From positions 1,178,001-1,242,000 of the forward strand of contig NC_015761.1 of the NCBI RefSeq assembly GCF_000252995.1: DNA of 64,000 bases, given 5' to 3'. The notes below the pieces were generated by a model. The model was not told the DNA's origin. It worked only from the letters and a program-made list of their open reading frames with translations, and ran no database searches. Of the stretch, positions 1 through 8,600 are shown in pieces. The stretch is from Salmonella bongori NCTC 12419 (GTDB lineage Bacteria > Pseudomonadota > Gammaproteobacteria > Enterobacterales > Enterobacteriaceae). How positions within the stretch are numbered: position 1 is the first letter of the stretch; each line of letters opens with the position of its first letter. The position numbers were made by a program, and so were the translations under genes.

Positions 1-1014
1 TAGTTCGCGGCTTAACAATACGCCGCTGCCACGCATACTGGCACGATGCAAATAATATCCGATTTGCTGGGAAATCCGGCTAATCTGCTCCAGCATCACC
101 GGCTCGGCTTTACTGACGCTCATTTTTTCGTTGCGTAAAGAGCGTAGCGTACTCTGCAATACCGCGAGCGGCGTTTTTAAACTGTGCGTCAGGTCGGTCA
201 GGGTCGTGCGGTATTTGTTGTAACGTTCACGTTCGCTTTTTAACAGCTGATTAAGGTTACGCACCAGGCTGGTGAGCTCACGTGTTGTTTCAGGATTGAG
301 CATTTCACGGTGATGCTCTTCAAGCTCCCGGACTTCCCGCGCCAGCGCCTCGATAGGGCGTAAACTCCACCAGGCAGCGATCCACAACAAAGGAATGACT
401 AACAGTAAATTGGCCGCCAGAACGTATACGAACCAGCTCCATACCATATATGAGCGTTTTAGCTCTATTGGAATAGTATCGACCACGACGATCGTTAACT
501 GCGGCATTCGCGCCGTAGCAGGATAAATATTCACCGCTACCGAGTGGGTCATTTCCGCGTCATCGTCATCTTCACGGACTTCTTTAAGCTTCTCCTGTGC
601 GGAGTGGTCTTCGCTTAATAGTGTGCTGGTAGCGTCTACGTTAGTTTCAATTTCATGAAAACCATTCGTTTTTAACCAGTCCGGTTGAATACTTTTTATC
701 AGCCAGGGAATATTGCGCTGCGTCCATAATAATTTGCCCGTTTCATCGTAAATCAGCGTCATGGTTGGGCTTTGCATATCCAGATTTTCAGGTAACTCAA
801 CGCTGATTTTATTATCTTCCCATTTAGCGAGGGTATAAAACAGATTGCTTTCCCCGCGCAGCAGGCGAAATGTGGTTTTATCAAAACTCACGCTATAGCC
901 GACCAGCGCGACCATGCCATAAGCCAGAGAAAGTACCAGTACGACGCCAGCTGTCGCCAGCAAAAAGCGAACCCGCAGCGACAGCGGCAAAAAATGGCGA
1001 GCAAATTTATTCAT
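1..1014 (-). CDS. phoQ: PhoQ sensor histidine kinase (3' end outside window)
   Basis: Membrane sensor kinase that responds to low Mg2+, acid pH and antimicrobial peptides and phosphorylates PhoP. Codons 1-338 of about 487 are present; the rest, including the ATP-binding domain, lies beyond position 1. Visible are an N-terminal membrane segment (about 15-40), an acidic periplasmic patch (EDDDDAE, near 150) that binds divalent cations in this family, a second membrane segment (about 195-215), HAMP, and the DHp helix LTHSLKTP with the phospho-acceptor His277. The ATG overlaps the phoP stop by one base (TAATG), so the two are translationally coupled. Sequence matches the known Salmonella PhoQ throughout. 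Confidence 0.98.
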   Translation of the reverse strand, partial: MNKFARHFLPLSLRVRFLLATAGVVLVLSLAYGMVALVGYSVSFDKTTFRLLRGESNLFYTLAKWEDNKISVELPENLDMQSPTMTLIYDETGKLLWTQRNIPWLIKSIQPDWLKTNGFHEIETNVDATSTLLSEDHSAQEKLKEVREDDDDAEMTHSVAVNIYPATARMPQLTIVVVDTIPIELKRSYMVWSWFVYVLAANLLLVIPLLWIAAWWSLRPIEALAREVRELEEHHREMLNPETTRELTSLVRNLNQLLKSERERYNKYRTTLTDLTHSLKTPLAVLQSTLRSLRNEKMSVSKAEPVMLEQISRISQQIGYYLHRASMRGSGVLLSREL

Positions 1015-1688
1015 TAGCGCAATTCGAAAAGGTATCCTTGCCCGCGCACAGTGGTAATCACATCATGCGGATACTGGGCCTGTATTTTTTTTCGCAGGCG
1101 CCCCATGAGAACATCAATGGTATGGCTTTCCCGCAGTTCAGCATCCGGATATAGCTGAAGCATCAGCGAATCTTTGCTGACAACTTTACCATTATTACGG
1201 ATAAGCGTTTCCATAATGGTGTATTCGAACGCCGTGAGTTTAATAACCTCTTCATTAACGGATAATTCCCGGCGAGAAAGATCTACCTGGAAAGGCGGGA
1301 TATTGATCACCTGAGAGGCCAGGCCGCTATTACGGCGCATCAGCGCCTGCATACGCGCCATAACCTCCTCAATATGAAACGGCTTCGTCACGTAGTCATC
1401 GGCACCGGAGCTGAGGACTTCGACTTTATCCTGCCAGCCTTCGCGCGCGGTTAATACCAGAACCGGCAGTGAAACGTCACTGCTGCGCCAGCGGCGAATT
1501 AAGGAAAGGCCGTCTTCATCCGGCAGACCTAAATCGACAATCGCGATGTCCGGCAGATGCTCATTAAGGTAGTAATCGGCTTCCCTGGCATCTTCTGCGG
1601 CATCGACCTGGTGACCTGAATCCTGGAGTTGAACCTTCAGGTGGTGGCGTAATAATGCATTATCCTCTACAACCAGTACGCGCATCAT
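1014..1688 (-). CDS. phoP: PhoP response regulator
   Basis: OmpR-type regulator of 224 residues, the master virulence regulator of Salmonella. The receiver domain (1-120) has the acidic pocket (VEDN), the phosphorylated Asp52 in [10 protein letters not shown], and the TKPF lysine. The winged-helix domain follows (about 130-224, ending [10 protein letters not shown]). It is the first gene of phoPQ. A PhoP box lies about 60-75 bases upstream, consistent with the known positive autoregulation. Several genes in this window (pagC, pagD, msgA, and in Typhi the toxin genes) are known members of its regulon. Confidence 0.99.
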
Positions 1689-1747
1689 CTCTTCTCCCTT
1701 GTGTTAACAATAAGAACAGTCTAGCGTTGATTATGGTGCTGTGGGGA

Positions 1748-1764
1748 TAAACATTTAATAAACC
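1748..1764 (-). promoter_or_regulatory. PhoP box upstream of phoP
   Basis: On the minus strand the direct repeat GGTTTA-TTAAA-TGTTTA has the canonical 5-base spacing of the PhoP binding site. It is correctly oriented toward phoP and matches the autoregulated phoP promoter known in Salmonella and E. coli. Confidence 0.9.
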
Positions 1765-1775
1765 AGACAAATAGT

Positions 1776-1802
1776 CACCCTCTTTCTGCAGGAAAGAGGG
1801 TG
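1776..1802 (-). terminator. terminator after purB
   Basis: Perfect inverted repeat CACCCTCTTT / AAAGAGGGTG around a short loop, directly beyond the purB stop. There is no long T run, so efficiency is uncertain. Confidence 0.6.
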
Positions 1803-1811
1803 AGGTACACA

Positions 1812-3182
1812 CTATTTAAGTTCGTCGACCAGAGTCATGGCGCGACCAATATAATTCGCCGGAGTCATGGCCTTAAGGCGCGTTTTTTCAGCTTCCGGTA
1901 AAGCCAGGCTATCGATAAACTGTTTCATTCCTTCGGCATCGACACGTTTGCCACGCGTCAACTCTTTCAGTTTTTCATAAGGTTTTTCAATACCGTATCG
2001 GCGCATCACGGTCTGAATAGGTTCAGCTAATACTTCCCAATTATGGTCCAGTTCATCCAGCAGGTGCTCGCGATTCACTTCCAGTTTACTGACGCCCTTG
2101 AGGGTGGACTGATAAGCGATCAGCGCATAGCCGATGCCGACGCCCAGATTACGCAGAACGGTGGAGTCGGTCAGATCGCGCTGCCAACGAGAGACCGGCA
2201 GTTTATTTGCCAGATGTTGCAATACCGCATTCGACAGGCCCAGATTACCTTCTGAGTTTTCAAAGTCGATTGGGTTAACCTTATGCGGCATAGTGGATGA
2301 ACCAATTTCCCCGGCAATCGTTTTTTGTTTGAAATGATTTAAGGCTATATAGCCCCAGACATCGCGATCAAAATCGATCAGAATGGTATTAAAGCGCGCG
2401 ATGCAGTCAAACAGCTCCGCAATATAATCATGAGGTTCAATCTGAGTGGTATAGGGGTTCCACTGGATGCCCAGCGAGGTGACGAACTCTTCGCTGAACT
2501 GATGCCAGTCAACGTCCGGATACGCGGCGATATGGGCATTATAGTTGCCAACGGCGCCGTTAATTTTACCGAGAATCTCCACCTGGTTTAGCTGGCGGAA
2601 CTGACGCTCCATACGATACGCCACGTTCGCCATCTCTTTACCCAGAGTGGACGGTGTTGCCGGCTGGCCGTGGGTGCGGGAGAGCAGGGGGATATCGCGA
2701 TACTGCGTGGCGAGATCTTTTACTGCGTCGATCATTTTGCGCCAGTACGGGAGAATAACCTCGTCGCGGGCGGTTTTTAGCATCAGTGCGTGAGACAGGT
2801 TATTAATATCTTCCGAGGTACAGGCAAAGTGGATGAATTCGGAGACCGCGTGCAGTTCCGGGATGTCCGCCACTTTTTCTTTCAGAAAATACTCAACCGC
2901 TTTAACGTCGTGATTGGTGGTACGCTCAATGGTTTTGATGCGTGCGGCATCTTCTTCATTAAAGTTGGCAATAAGAGTATCCAGGTAACCGTTTGCGTCG
3001 GCAGCAAAAGCAGGAACTTCCTTGATCGCTGCGTGCGCGGCTAATTTTTGCAGCCAACGTACTTCAACTTGTACACGGAATTTCAGCAAACCGTATTCAC
3101 TGAAAATCCCGCGCAGCGCGCTGACTTTGTCGCCGTAGCGTCCATCGACAGGGGAAACGGCGGTCAGTGAGGATAATTCCAT
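1812..3182 (-). CDS. purB: adenylosuccinate lyase
   Basis: Cytoplasmic fumarase/aspartase-superfamily enzyme. It cleaves SAICAR to AICAR and adenylosuccinate to AMP, releasing fumarate each time. At 456 residues it is the normal length. The family signature GEIGSSTMPHKVNP is present near residue 290, with the conserved TSEDINN and SRTHGQPATP segments upstream. It sits 3 bases after hflD, the usual enterobacterial arrangement, and is probably co-transcribed with it. Confidence 0.98.
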   Translation of the reverse strand: MELSSLTAVSPVDGRYGDKVSALRGIFSEYGLLKFRVQVEVRWLQKLAAHAAIKEVPAFAADANGYLDTLIANFNEEDAARIKTIERTTNHDVKAVEYFLKEKVADIPELHAVSEFIHFACTSEDINNLSHALMLKTARDEVILPYWRKMIDAVKDLATQYRDIPLLSRTHGQPATPSTLGKEMANVAYRMERQFRQLNQVEILGKINGAVGNYNAHIAAYPDVDWHQFSEEFVTSLGIQWNPYTTQIEPHDYIAELFDCIARFNTILIDFDRDVWGYIALNHFKQKTIAGEIGSSTMPHKVNPIDFENSEGNLGLSNAVLQHLANKLPVSRWQRDLTDSTVLRNLGVGIGYALIAYQSTLKGVSKLEVNREHLLDELDHNWEVLAEPIQTVMRRYGIEKPYEKLKELTRGKRVDAEGMKQFIDSLALPEAEKTRLKAMTPANYIGRAMTLVDELK

Positions 3183-3185
3183 AGA

Positions 3186-3827
3186 TCATAACTCCGGGGT
3201 TAAATGAGCAAGAATTTGTTTTGCCTGAGTCGTCAGGCGATGACGAGAAAACATAAGCTGCAGGCGGCCACCGCCTACCTGATGCCAGAGCACGGCTGCG
3301 CGGATACCAGCCAGAAGTGAAGCGCGAACTTTAGCCTGAACCTGCGGGCTTTGCAGGACAGCCGGGGAGCCCGTTACCTGAATGCGCGGGCCCAGCGGGC
3401 TGATAACATCGACATAAATACCCGCCATCGCGCTCATCAGGGTATCAGACTGTAAGTCGAAATGGTCAAGCTGGCGCTGTAATCCGTTAATACGATCGCC
3501 TAACGTATTCAGCGCCCCTTTAGCCGATGATAGCTTGCGCTCCAGTACCATCAGACTAAGTGTATAGCGCGTCAGTTCGGCGTTAAGTCCCTGCCGACTG
3601 CTGGCGTTAAGCACGCCGAGCAGCGTTTCCAGACCGAGACGCAGGTTAGCTTCGCTTCCGCCGAATACATCCAGCGTAGAACTGGGGTTCATATCAATGA
3701 CACTGTTGAGTGAAACGTGTAGCGCGTCGGCATCACAGTGCCCCTGGTGCGCCAACTGCTGTACCAGGCGCGCCGACTGGCAAATGCCTGCCAGCGCCAG
3801 GGTGATGTCATAATAGTTCTTTGCCAC
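3186..3827 (-). CDS. hflD: HflD, lysogenization regulator
   Basis: Peripheral membrane protein of 213 residues. In E. coli it binds phage lambda CII and lowers lysogenization; its housekeeping role is unclear. The sequence is nearly collinear with E. coli HflD from AKNYYDITLALAG to the C-terminal LAHLTPEL. I chose the GTG at 3827 because it gives the E. coli length and is properly spaced from the GGAAG upstream; a GTG two codons earlier (3833) is the alternative. It lies between mnmA and purB, as in E. coli. Confidence 0.93.
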   Translation of the reverse strand: MAKNYYDITLALAGICQSARLVQQLAHQGHCDADALHVSLNSVIDMNPSSTLDVFGGSEANLRLGLETLLGVLNASSRQGLNAELTRYTLSLMVLERKLSSAKGALNTLGDRINGLQRQLDHFDLQSDTLMSAMAGIYVDVISPLGPRIQVTGSPAVLQSPQVQAKVRASLLAGIRAAVLWHQVGGGRLQLMFSRHRLTTQAKQILAHLTPEL

Positions 3828-3862
3828 GTTCACTGCTTCCTTGTATGAGTTTGAGTTAACTA

Positions 3863-4969
3863 TTACGCCGGCAGGGGCAGGCGTTGCTCAATGATGCCGC
3901 CGCCCAGGCACACTTCGCCGCTATAGAAAACGGCGGACTGCCCGGGAGTGACCGCGGCAACGGGTTCGTCAAAAATCACTTCAATACGATCGTTATCCAG
4001 CGCTTTCACGGTGCAAGGGATATCCGTTTGACGATAGCGGGTTTTCACCGTGCAACGCAGGGTACCGATAAAGGGGGCCCGATCGACCCAGTGTAATTGT
4101 TGCGCAATCAGCCCGATGGACATCAGGCGCGGATGATCGTGCCCCTGGGCAACGATCAGAATATTGTTTTCAACATCTTTATCCACCACGTACCACGGAT
4201 CTTCCGAACCGTCTTTGGTACCGCCGATGCCCAGCCCTTTACGCTGCCCAAGGGTGTGGTACATCAACCCTTGATGCTCGCCGATTTCCTCGCCGTCCAC
4301 GGTAAGTATTTTGCCTGGCTGCGCCGGAAGATAACGGCCAAGAAATTCACGGAATTTGCGTTCGCCAATGAAGCAGATACCGGTAGAGTCTTTTTTCTTC
4401 GCTGTGACCAGACCAAGATCTTCAGCAATCTTACGTACCTGAGGTTTTTCCAGCTCGCCAACCGGAAACAGACTTTGCGCGATCTGTTCATGACCGAGGG
4501 TATACAGGAAGTAGCTCTGGTCTTTATTACCGTCGAGGCCACGCAACAGGCGGCTTTTACCGTTGACGTCCGCACGACGAACATAGTGACCGGTGGCGAT
4601 ATAGTCGGCACCTAAATCTTCAGCGGCGAATTCGAGGAAGGCTTTAAACTTAATTTCTTTATTGCACAGAATATCCGGGTTCGGCGTACGCCCGGCTTTG
4701 TATTCCTCAAGGAACAGCTCAAAGACGTTATCCCAGTATTCTGCGGCAAAGTTAACGGTATGCAGTTCAATGCCAAGCTTATCGCATACGGCCTGTGCGT
4801 CAGCCAGATCGGCTGCCGCTGTACAATATTCCTCACCGTCGTCCTCTTCCCAGTTCTTCATAAACAGGCCTTCTACCTGATAACCCTGCTGTTGCAATAG
4901 CCAGGCAGAAACGGAGGAATCGACACCGCCGGACATGCCGACGATCACTTTTTTTGGGCTTTCAGACAT
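3863..4969 (-). CDS. mnmA: tRNA-specific 2-thiouridylase
   Basis: Sulfurates U34 of tRNA-Lys, tRNA-Glu and tRNA-Gln in the cytoplasm, using persulfide relayed from IscS through TusABCDE. The N-terminal PP-loop GMSGGVDSS binds ATP. The catalytic cysteines are in CNKEIKF and GICFIGE, in the middle of the protein. The start at 4969 (MSESPKKV) gives 368 residues as in E. coli; an in-frame start at 5014 would add 15 residues not found in the family. Confidence 0.97.
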   Translation of the reverse strand: MSESPKKVIVGMSGGVDSSVSAWLLQQQGYQVEGLFMKNWEEDDGEEYCTAAADLADAQAVCDKLGIELHTVNFAAEYWDNVFELFLEEYKAGRTPNPDILCNKEIKFKAFLEFAAEDLGADYIATGHYVRRADVNGKSRLLRGLDGNKDQSYFLYTLGHEQIAQSLFPVGELEKPQVRKIAEDLGLVTAKKKDSTGICFIGERKFREFLGRYLPAQPGKILTVDGEEIGEHQGLMYHTLGQRKGLGIGGTKDGSEDPWYVVDKDVENNILIVAQGHDHPRLMSIGLIAQQLHWVDRAPFIGTLRCTVKTRYRQTDIPCTVKALDNDRIEVIFDEPVAAVTPGQSAVFYSGEVCLGGGIIEQRLPLPA

Positions 4970-5022
4970 AGGAATACTCACGACATTGAACTTCAAGGCG
5001 GCGTATTCTACCACGCAGCCCC

Positions 5023-5484
5023 TTACTTGACACCCTCTGTAAACGGCCAGTTAAATTCGCTAATGAGGGATAAAGGGTAACGTTTCCCCGTTTGATAACT
5101 GCGAATACTTTCAGCCACCAGGGGAGAACGTAGATTGGGCGCGTTGAGAATGTCGTCGGCATTAACCCAATGACAACTGTCGATGTCGCTGTCATGCGGT
5201 TCGGTGGCGCAGATATGATCAAGCTCAATAGAAAATAAAAAGCGTAAGAAGGGGGTTTTATCCGGCGCAATCCACTGATGCATGCGGATAAAGTACTGTG
5301 GTTGTGCCGTGATGCCCGTCTCTTCCCACAGCTCGCGCGCGGCAGCCTGTGCCAGAGTTTCATCTGCTTCCAGATGCCCGGCAGGCTGATTCCATAATGC
5401 CTTGCCGTTAATGGTCTCTTCTACCACCAAAAATTTGTCCTCTGCATGTACAATGCAGGCGACGGTGACGTGCGGTTTGAACAT
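5023..5484 (-). CDS. nudJ: NudJ Nudix phosphatase
   Basis: Cytoplasmic Nudix hydrolase of 153 residues. In E. coli it hydrolyses the thiamine precursor HMP-PP and various nucleoside di- and triphosphates. The Nudix box GHLEADETLAQAAARELWEE-x-G is intact (about residues 37-59). It lies between rluE and mnmA with short gaps, probably in one transcript. Confidence 0.95.
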   Translation of the reverse strand: MFKPHVTVACIVHAEDKFLVVEETINGKALWNQPAGHLEADETLAQAAARELWEETGITAQPQYFIRMHQWIAPDKTPFLRFLFSIELDHICATEPHDSDIDSCHWVNADDILNAPNLRSPLVAESIRSYQTGKRYPLSLISEFNWPFTEGVK

Positions 5485-5493
5485 ATTTTTTCC

Positions 5494-6147
5494 TTATTCT
5501 GTCACATCCCGCCATGCACCGCTGGCAAGATTATCCAGCGTATAGTTTCCCATCGCATAACGTATTAGGCGCAAAGTTGGATGACCAACATGCGCTGTCA
5601 TGCGCCTTAGCTGGCGGTTACGACCTTCATATAAAGTGACTTTTAACCAGGCTGTGGGAATATTTTTGCGTTCGCGAATCGGCGGGGTGCGCGGCCACAG
5701 CCAGTCCGGCTCCGCGACAATCTCAATACCGGCAGGTAGTGTAGGGCCATCGTTAAGCGTGACGCCAGTACGAAGCGCCTGCAGCGCGTCGTGATCCGGG
5801 ATGCCTTCTACCTGAACATAGTAAATCTTGCCGGTACGTTTGCCTGGTTGTGTAAGGCGCGCCTGTAGCGCGCCGTCATTAGTCAGTACCAAAAGTCCTT
5901 CGCTGTCGCGGTCCAGGCGGCCTGCGGCATAAACACCCTGCACAGGAATAAAATCTTTTAACGTGCGGCGGCCTGCTTCATCCGTAAATTGCGGCAACAC
6001 ATCGTAAGGTTTATTGAACAACACCACGCGCTTTGGCTGATTTACTTTCCGTTGCTGAGACGCTTGTCGAGAGCTGAATCGCTTAACCTGGTGATTTCTA
6101 AAAGAAGTTTTTTGCATGGTATTTTCAGAGCTTATTAATTGCCGCAT
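5494..6147 (-). CDS. rluE: 23S rRNA pseudouridine(2457) synthase
   Basis: Converts U2457 of 23S rRNA to pseudouridine. It is an RsuA-family synthase without an S4 domain. The catalytic aspartate is in AAGRLDRDSEGLL. I chose the ATG at 6147 (MRQLISSEN), which matches the E. coli N-terminus; ATG 6117 (MQKTSF) is also possible, while the extra residues from 6225 are not conserved. It is divergent from icd. Confidence 0.94.
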   Translation of the reverse strand: MRQLISSENTMQKTSFRNHQVKRFSSRQASQQRKVNQPKRVVLFNKPYDVLPQFTDEAGRRTLKDFIPVQGVYAAGRLDRDSEGLLVLTNDGALQARLTQPGKRTGKIYYVQVEGIPDHDALQALRTGVTLNDGPTLPAGIEIVAEPDWLWPRTPPIRERKNIPTAWLKVTLYEGRNRQLRRMTAHVGHPTLRLIRYAMGNYTLDNLASGAWRDVTE

Positions 6148-6318
6148 TATAGCGCAATAACGAGTGTCTTTCATGGCGGCAAACATTAGGGTACTATTGA
6201 CATGCTCATTACAAAACATTAACAAAAAATTGCTCTAACGCAGTCGTGCAGCAGGACGCAAGTGCACATGCAGCGCGATGACAGACGAGCAAACCAGAAG
6301 CGCTCGAAGGAGAGGTGA

Positions 6319-7569
6319 ATGGAAAGCAAAGTAGTTGTTCCGGCGGAAGGTAAAAAGATCACCCTGCAAAACGGCAAACTCAACGTTCCTGAGAATCCGA
6401 TTATCCCGTTTATTGAAGGCGACGGTATCGGTGTTGATGTAACCCCTGCCATGCTCAAAGTGGTCGATGCCGCAGTCGAAAAAGCCTATAAAGGTGAGCG
6501 TAAAATTTCCTGGATGGAAATTTACACCGGTGAGAAATCCACCCAGGTTTACGGCCAGGACGTCTGGCTACCTGCTGAAACCCTTGATCTGATTCGTGAA
6601 TACCGTGTGGCTATCAAAGGCCCGTTGACCACGCCGGTCGGTGGCGGTATTCGTTCTCTGAACGTGGCGCTGCGTCAGGAACTCGACCTGTACGTTTGTC
6701 TGCGCCCGGTCCGTTACTATCAGGGCACCCCGAGCCCGGTAAAGCATCCTGAACTGACCGATATGGTCATCTTCCGTGAAAACTCCGAAGATATCTACGC
6801 GGGTATTGAGTGGAAAGCCGATTCCGCCGACGCTGAGAAAGTGATCAAATTCCTGCGCGAAGAGATGGGCGTGAAGAAAATTCGCTTCCCTGAACATTGC
6901 GGTATTGGTATCAAACCGTGTTCTGAAGAAGGCACCAAACGTCTGGTCCGTGCGGCAATTGAGTACGCCATCACTAACGATCGTGACTCCGTGACACTGG
7001 TCCATAAAGGCAACATCATGAAGTTCACCGAAGGCGCGTTTAAAGACTGGGGTTACCAGTTGGCGCGTGACGAGTTCGGTGGCGAACTGATCGACGGCGG
7101 CCCGTGGATGAAAATCAAGAACCCGAACACCGGCAAAGAGATCGTGGTGAAAGACGTTATCGCCGATGCCTTCCTGCAGCAGATCCTGCTGCGTCCGGCG
7201 GAATATGACGTTATCGCCTGCATGAACCTGAACGGTGACTATATCTCCGATGCGCTGGCAGCGCAGGTTGGCGGTATTGGTATTGCGCCTGGGGCAAACA
7301 TTGGTGATGAATGTGCGCTGTTCGAAGCAACCCACGGTACTGCGCCGAAATATGCAGGCCAGGACAAAGTAAACCCAGGCTCTATCATTCTGTCCGCTGA
7401 GATGATGCTGCGTCACATGCAGTGGTTCGAAGCGGCGGATCTGATTGTTAAAGGTATGGAAGGCGCGATTGCCGCGAAGACCGTGACCTATGACTTTGAA
7501 CGCCTGATGGAAGGCGCTAAGCTGCTGAAATGTTCAGAGTTTGGCGACGCGATTATCGCGAATATGTAA
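6319..7569 (+). CDS. icd: NADP-dependent isocitrate dehydrogenase
   Basis: TCA-cycle enzyme of 416 residues that oxidises isocitrate to 2-oxoglutarate and CO2 with NADP+. The substrate loop GGGIRSLN contains Ser113, which AceK phosphorylates. The metal-binding aspartates are in the NGDYISDALAAQ segment. A good GGAGAGG Shine-Dalgarno precedes the ATG. The 3' end of icd is the known attachment site of lambdoid phages such as 21 and e14, and an integrase remnant lies directly downstream here. The coding end reads through normally. Confidence 0.99.
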   Translation: MESKVVVPAEGKKITLQNGKLNVPENPIIPFIEGDGIGVDVTPAMLKVVDAAVEKAYKGERKISWMEIYTGEKSTQVYGQDVWLPAETLDLIREYRVAIKGPLTTPVGGGIRSLNVALRQELDLYVCLRPVRYYQGTPSPVKHPELTDMVIFRENSEDIYAGIEWKADSADAEKVIKFLREEMGVKKIRFPEHCGIGIKPCSEEGTKRLVRAAIEYAITNDRDSVTLVHKGNIMKFTEGAFKDWGYQLARDEFGGELIDGGPWMKIKNPNTGKEIVVKDVIADAFLQQILLRPAEYDVIACMNLNGDYISDALAAQVGGIGIAPGANIGDECALFEATHGTAPKYAGQDKVNPGSIILSAEMMLRHMQWFEAADLIVKGMEGAIAAKTVTYDFERLMEGAKLLKCSEFGDAIIANM

Positions 7570-7591
7570 TACCGATAATTGCTAAAACATT

Positions 7592-7617
7592 AACGGGGGC
7601 TTAACGTCCCCGTTTTT
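7592..7617 (+). terminator. icd terminator
   Basis: GC-rich hairpin AACGGGG / CCCCGTT followed by a T run, just past icd. Confidence 0.85.
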
Positions 7618-7654
7618 ATTATTAGCATTCGAGCGGTTATCAATACTCCTCAAT

Positions 7655-7861
7655 TCAGACCGCAATAGTAATCCATCCTTTACCCCGATCGTCATGATAA
7701 CGGGCTGTCTGATTTGGCGATTTATGTCCGAGCAGCTTTTGAGTCTTGATTCCCTGAGCCTCGTAAAGCCGCTCAGTAAGTGAGCGTTGCTCATGGAAGG
7801 TAGCTGGCGTGCCGGATCCCCAGTCAATATCTGCCTTATCCCGAGCTTTGCTGAAATTCAT
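7655..7861 (-). pseudogene. phage integrase remnant (C-terminal part)
   Basis: 68 codons align with the C-terminal catalytic part of lambda-type tyrosine recombinases: NFSKARDKA, then FHEQRSLTERLYE (family HELRSL, keeping the catalytic Arg), LLGHKS (catalytic His) and ARYHDDRG (nucleophile Tyr). An in-frame stop just upstream separates it from any N-terminal half, so it cannot encode a full enzyme. Its position against the icd 3' end is that of integrases from icd-specific phages. I read it as the scar of the element that delivered part of the islet. Confidence 0.85.
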
Positions 7862-8600
7862 GGTAATGGTGCGGGACTAATGGCATTCAAGCGAAGTGAA
7901 AGTGGAATAGCTATTTTGCTTCCAGTTTTTTCCTGAACAATATGCAGTTGTAGCTTCTTCCTCATTTGTTCCGAGGCTATGAGATTTCCCAGTAACGAGG
8001 TGTTTGTATCGCCAGTAAATTTTATTCACTTTGCGACTGTAGAATGGGTATTTTGTATTGCTGGTTAGCTTTTGCCTGAAGCCCGGGTGTATACCTTAAA
8101 TCCTGACTGGCCTGGTGTGCTTTTAACCGCTCTCCGCCTTAAACGGCGGGCTTGTCGCGTACCTCGTCAACAAATGTTTAGATAAAAAGTCAACGGCATG
8201 TCTCATCATTCCCGACCTAAAAGGACGGGGGATTACGGCACTTTCGGATAAAAAGAAAAAAAGGGGCCGCGATAAACTGCCCCTAATGAATGATACTCAA
8301 CTTTTTTATCATTATTTAAGGAAATCACGGGTAATAATTTCCGCAAATAATAATAAAAAGAGGGCTGAGCCTCAGCCCTGAATACCAGCAATAAAAATTC
8401 ACCATACATCAGGATTAATCCTGAAAAACACTTTATGCCACGACACCCTGTATCGGGTGTGCAGATATTTATTTCATTGGCAGGATATAATTGTCTGTGA
8501 CTTTAGTCACGCTTTGAATATTTTAAAACCTTAAGAAAATATAACCTGGAAAATGGTATTGACTGCTCCTCGCCCTAAAAGGCGAGGATTCCCACCTCCT
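7862..8600. other. gene-free scar region between integrase remnant and hydrolase
   Basis: No convincing gene. It holds three similar palindromes (8132-8150, 8211-8229, 8568-8587), a degenerate copy of the 3' end of the following gene near 8053-8082, and further hairpins at about 8362-8380 (AGGGCTGA/TCAGCCCT) and 8442-8462. It looks like debris of successive insertions and deletions. Confidence 0.6.
8132..8587. repeat. three IS200/IS605-like end palindromes without a transposase
   Basis: The palindromes CCGCC-ttaaac-GGCGG (8134-8149), CCCGaCC-taaaa-GGaCGGG (8211-8229) and CCTCGCC-ctaaaa-GGCGAGG (8568-8587) share the stem-(c)TAAAA-stem design. Read on the minus strand, the third is GGAATCCTCGCC...GGCGAGG followed by AGCAGTCAA, resembling right ends of IS605-type tnpB elements. 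No tnpA or tnpB reading frame is visible between them. The resemblance is from memory of the family, not from a search. Confidence 0.4.

Noticed and set aside
6568..7416. Long minus-strand frame inside icd
   Set aside because: Antisense shadow of a conserved, high-GC gene; no ribosome site or family.
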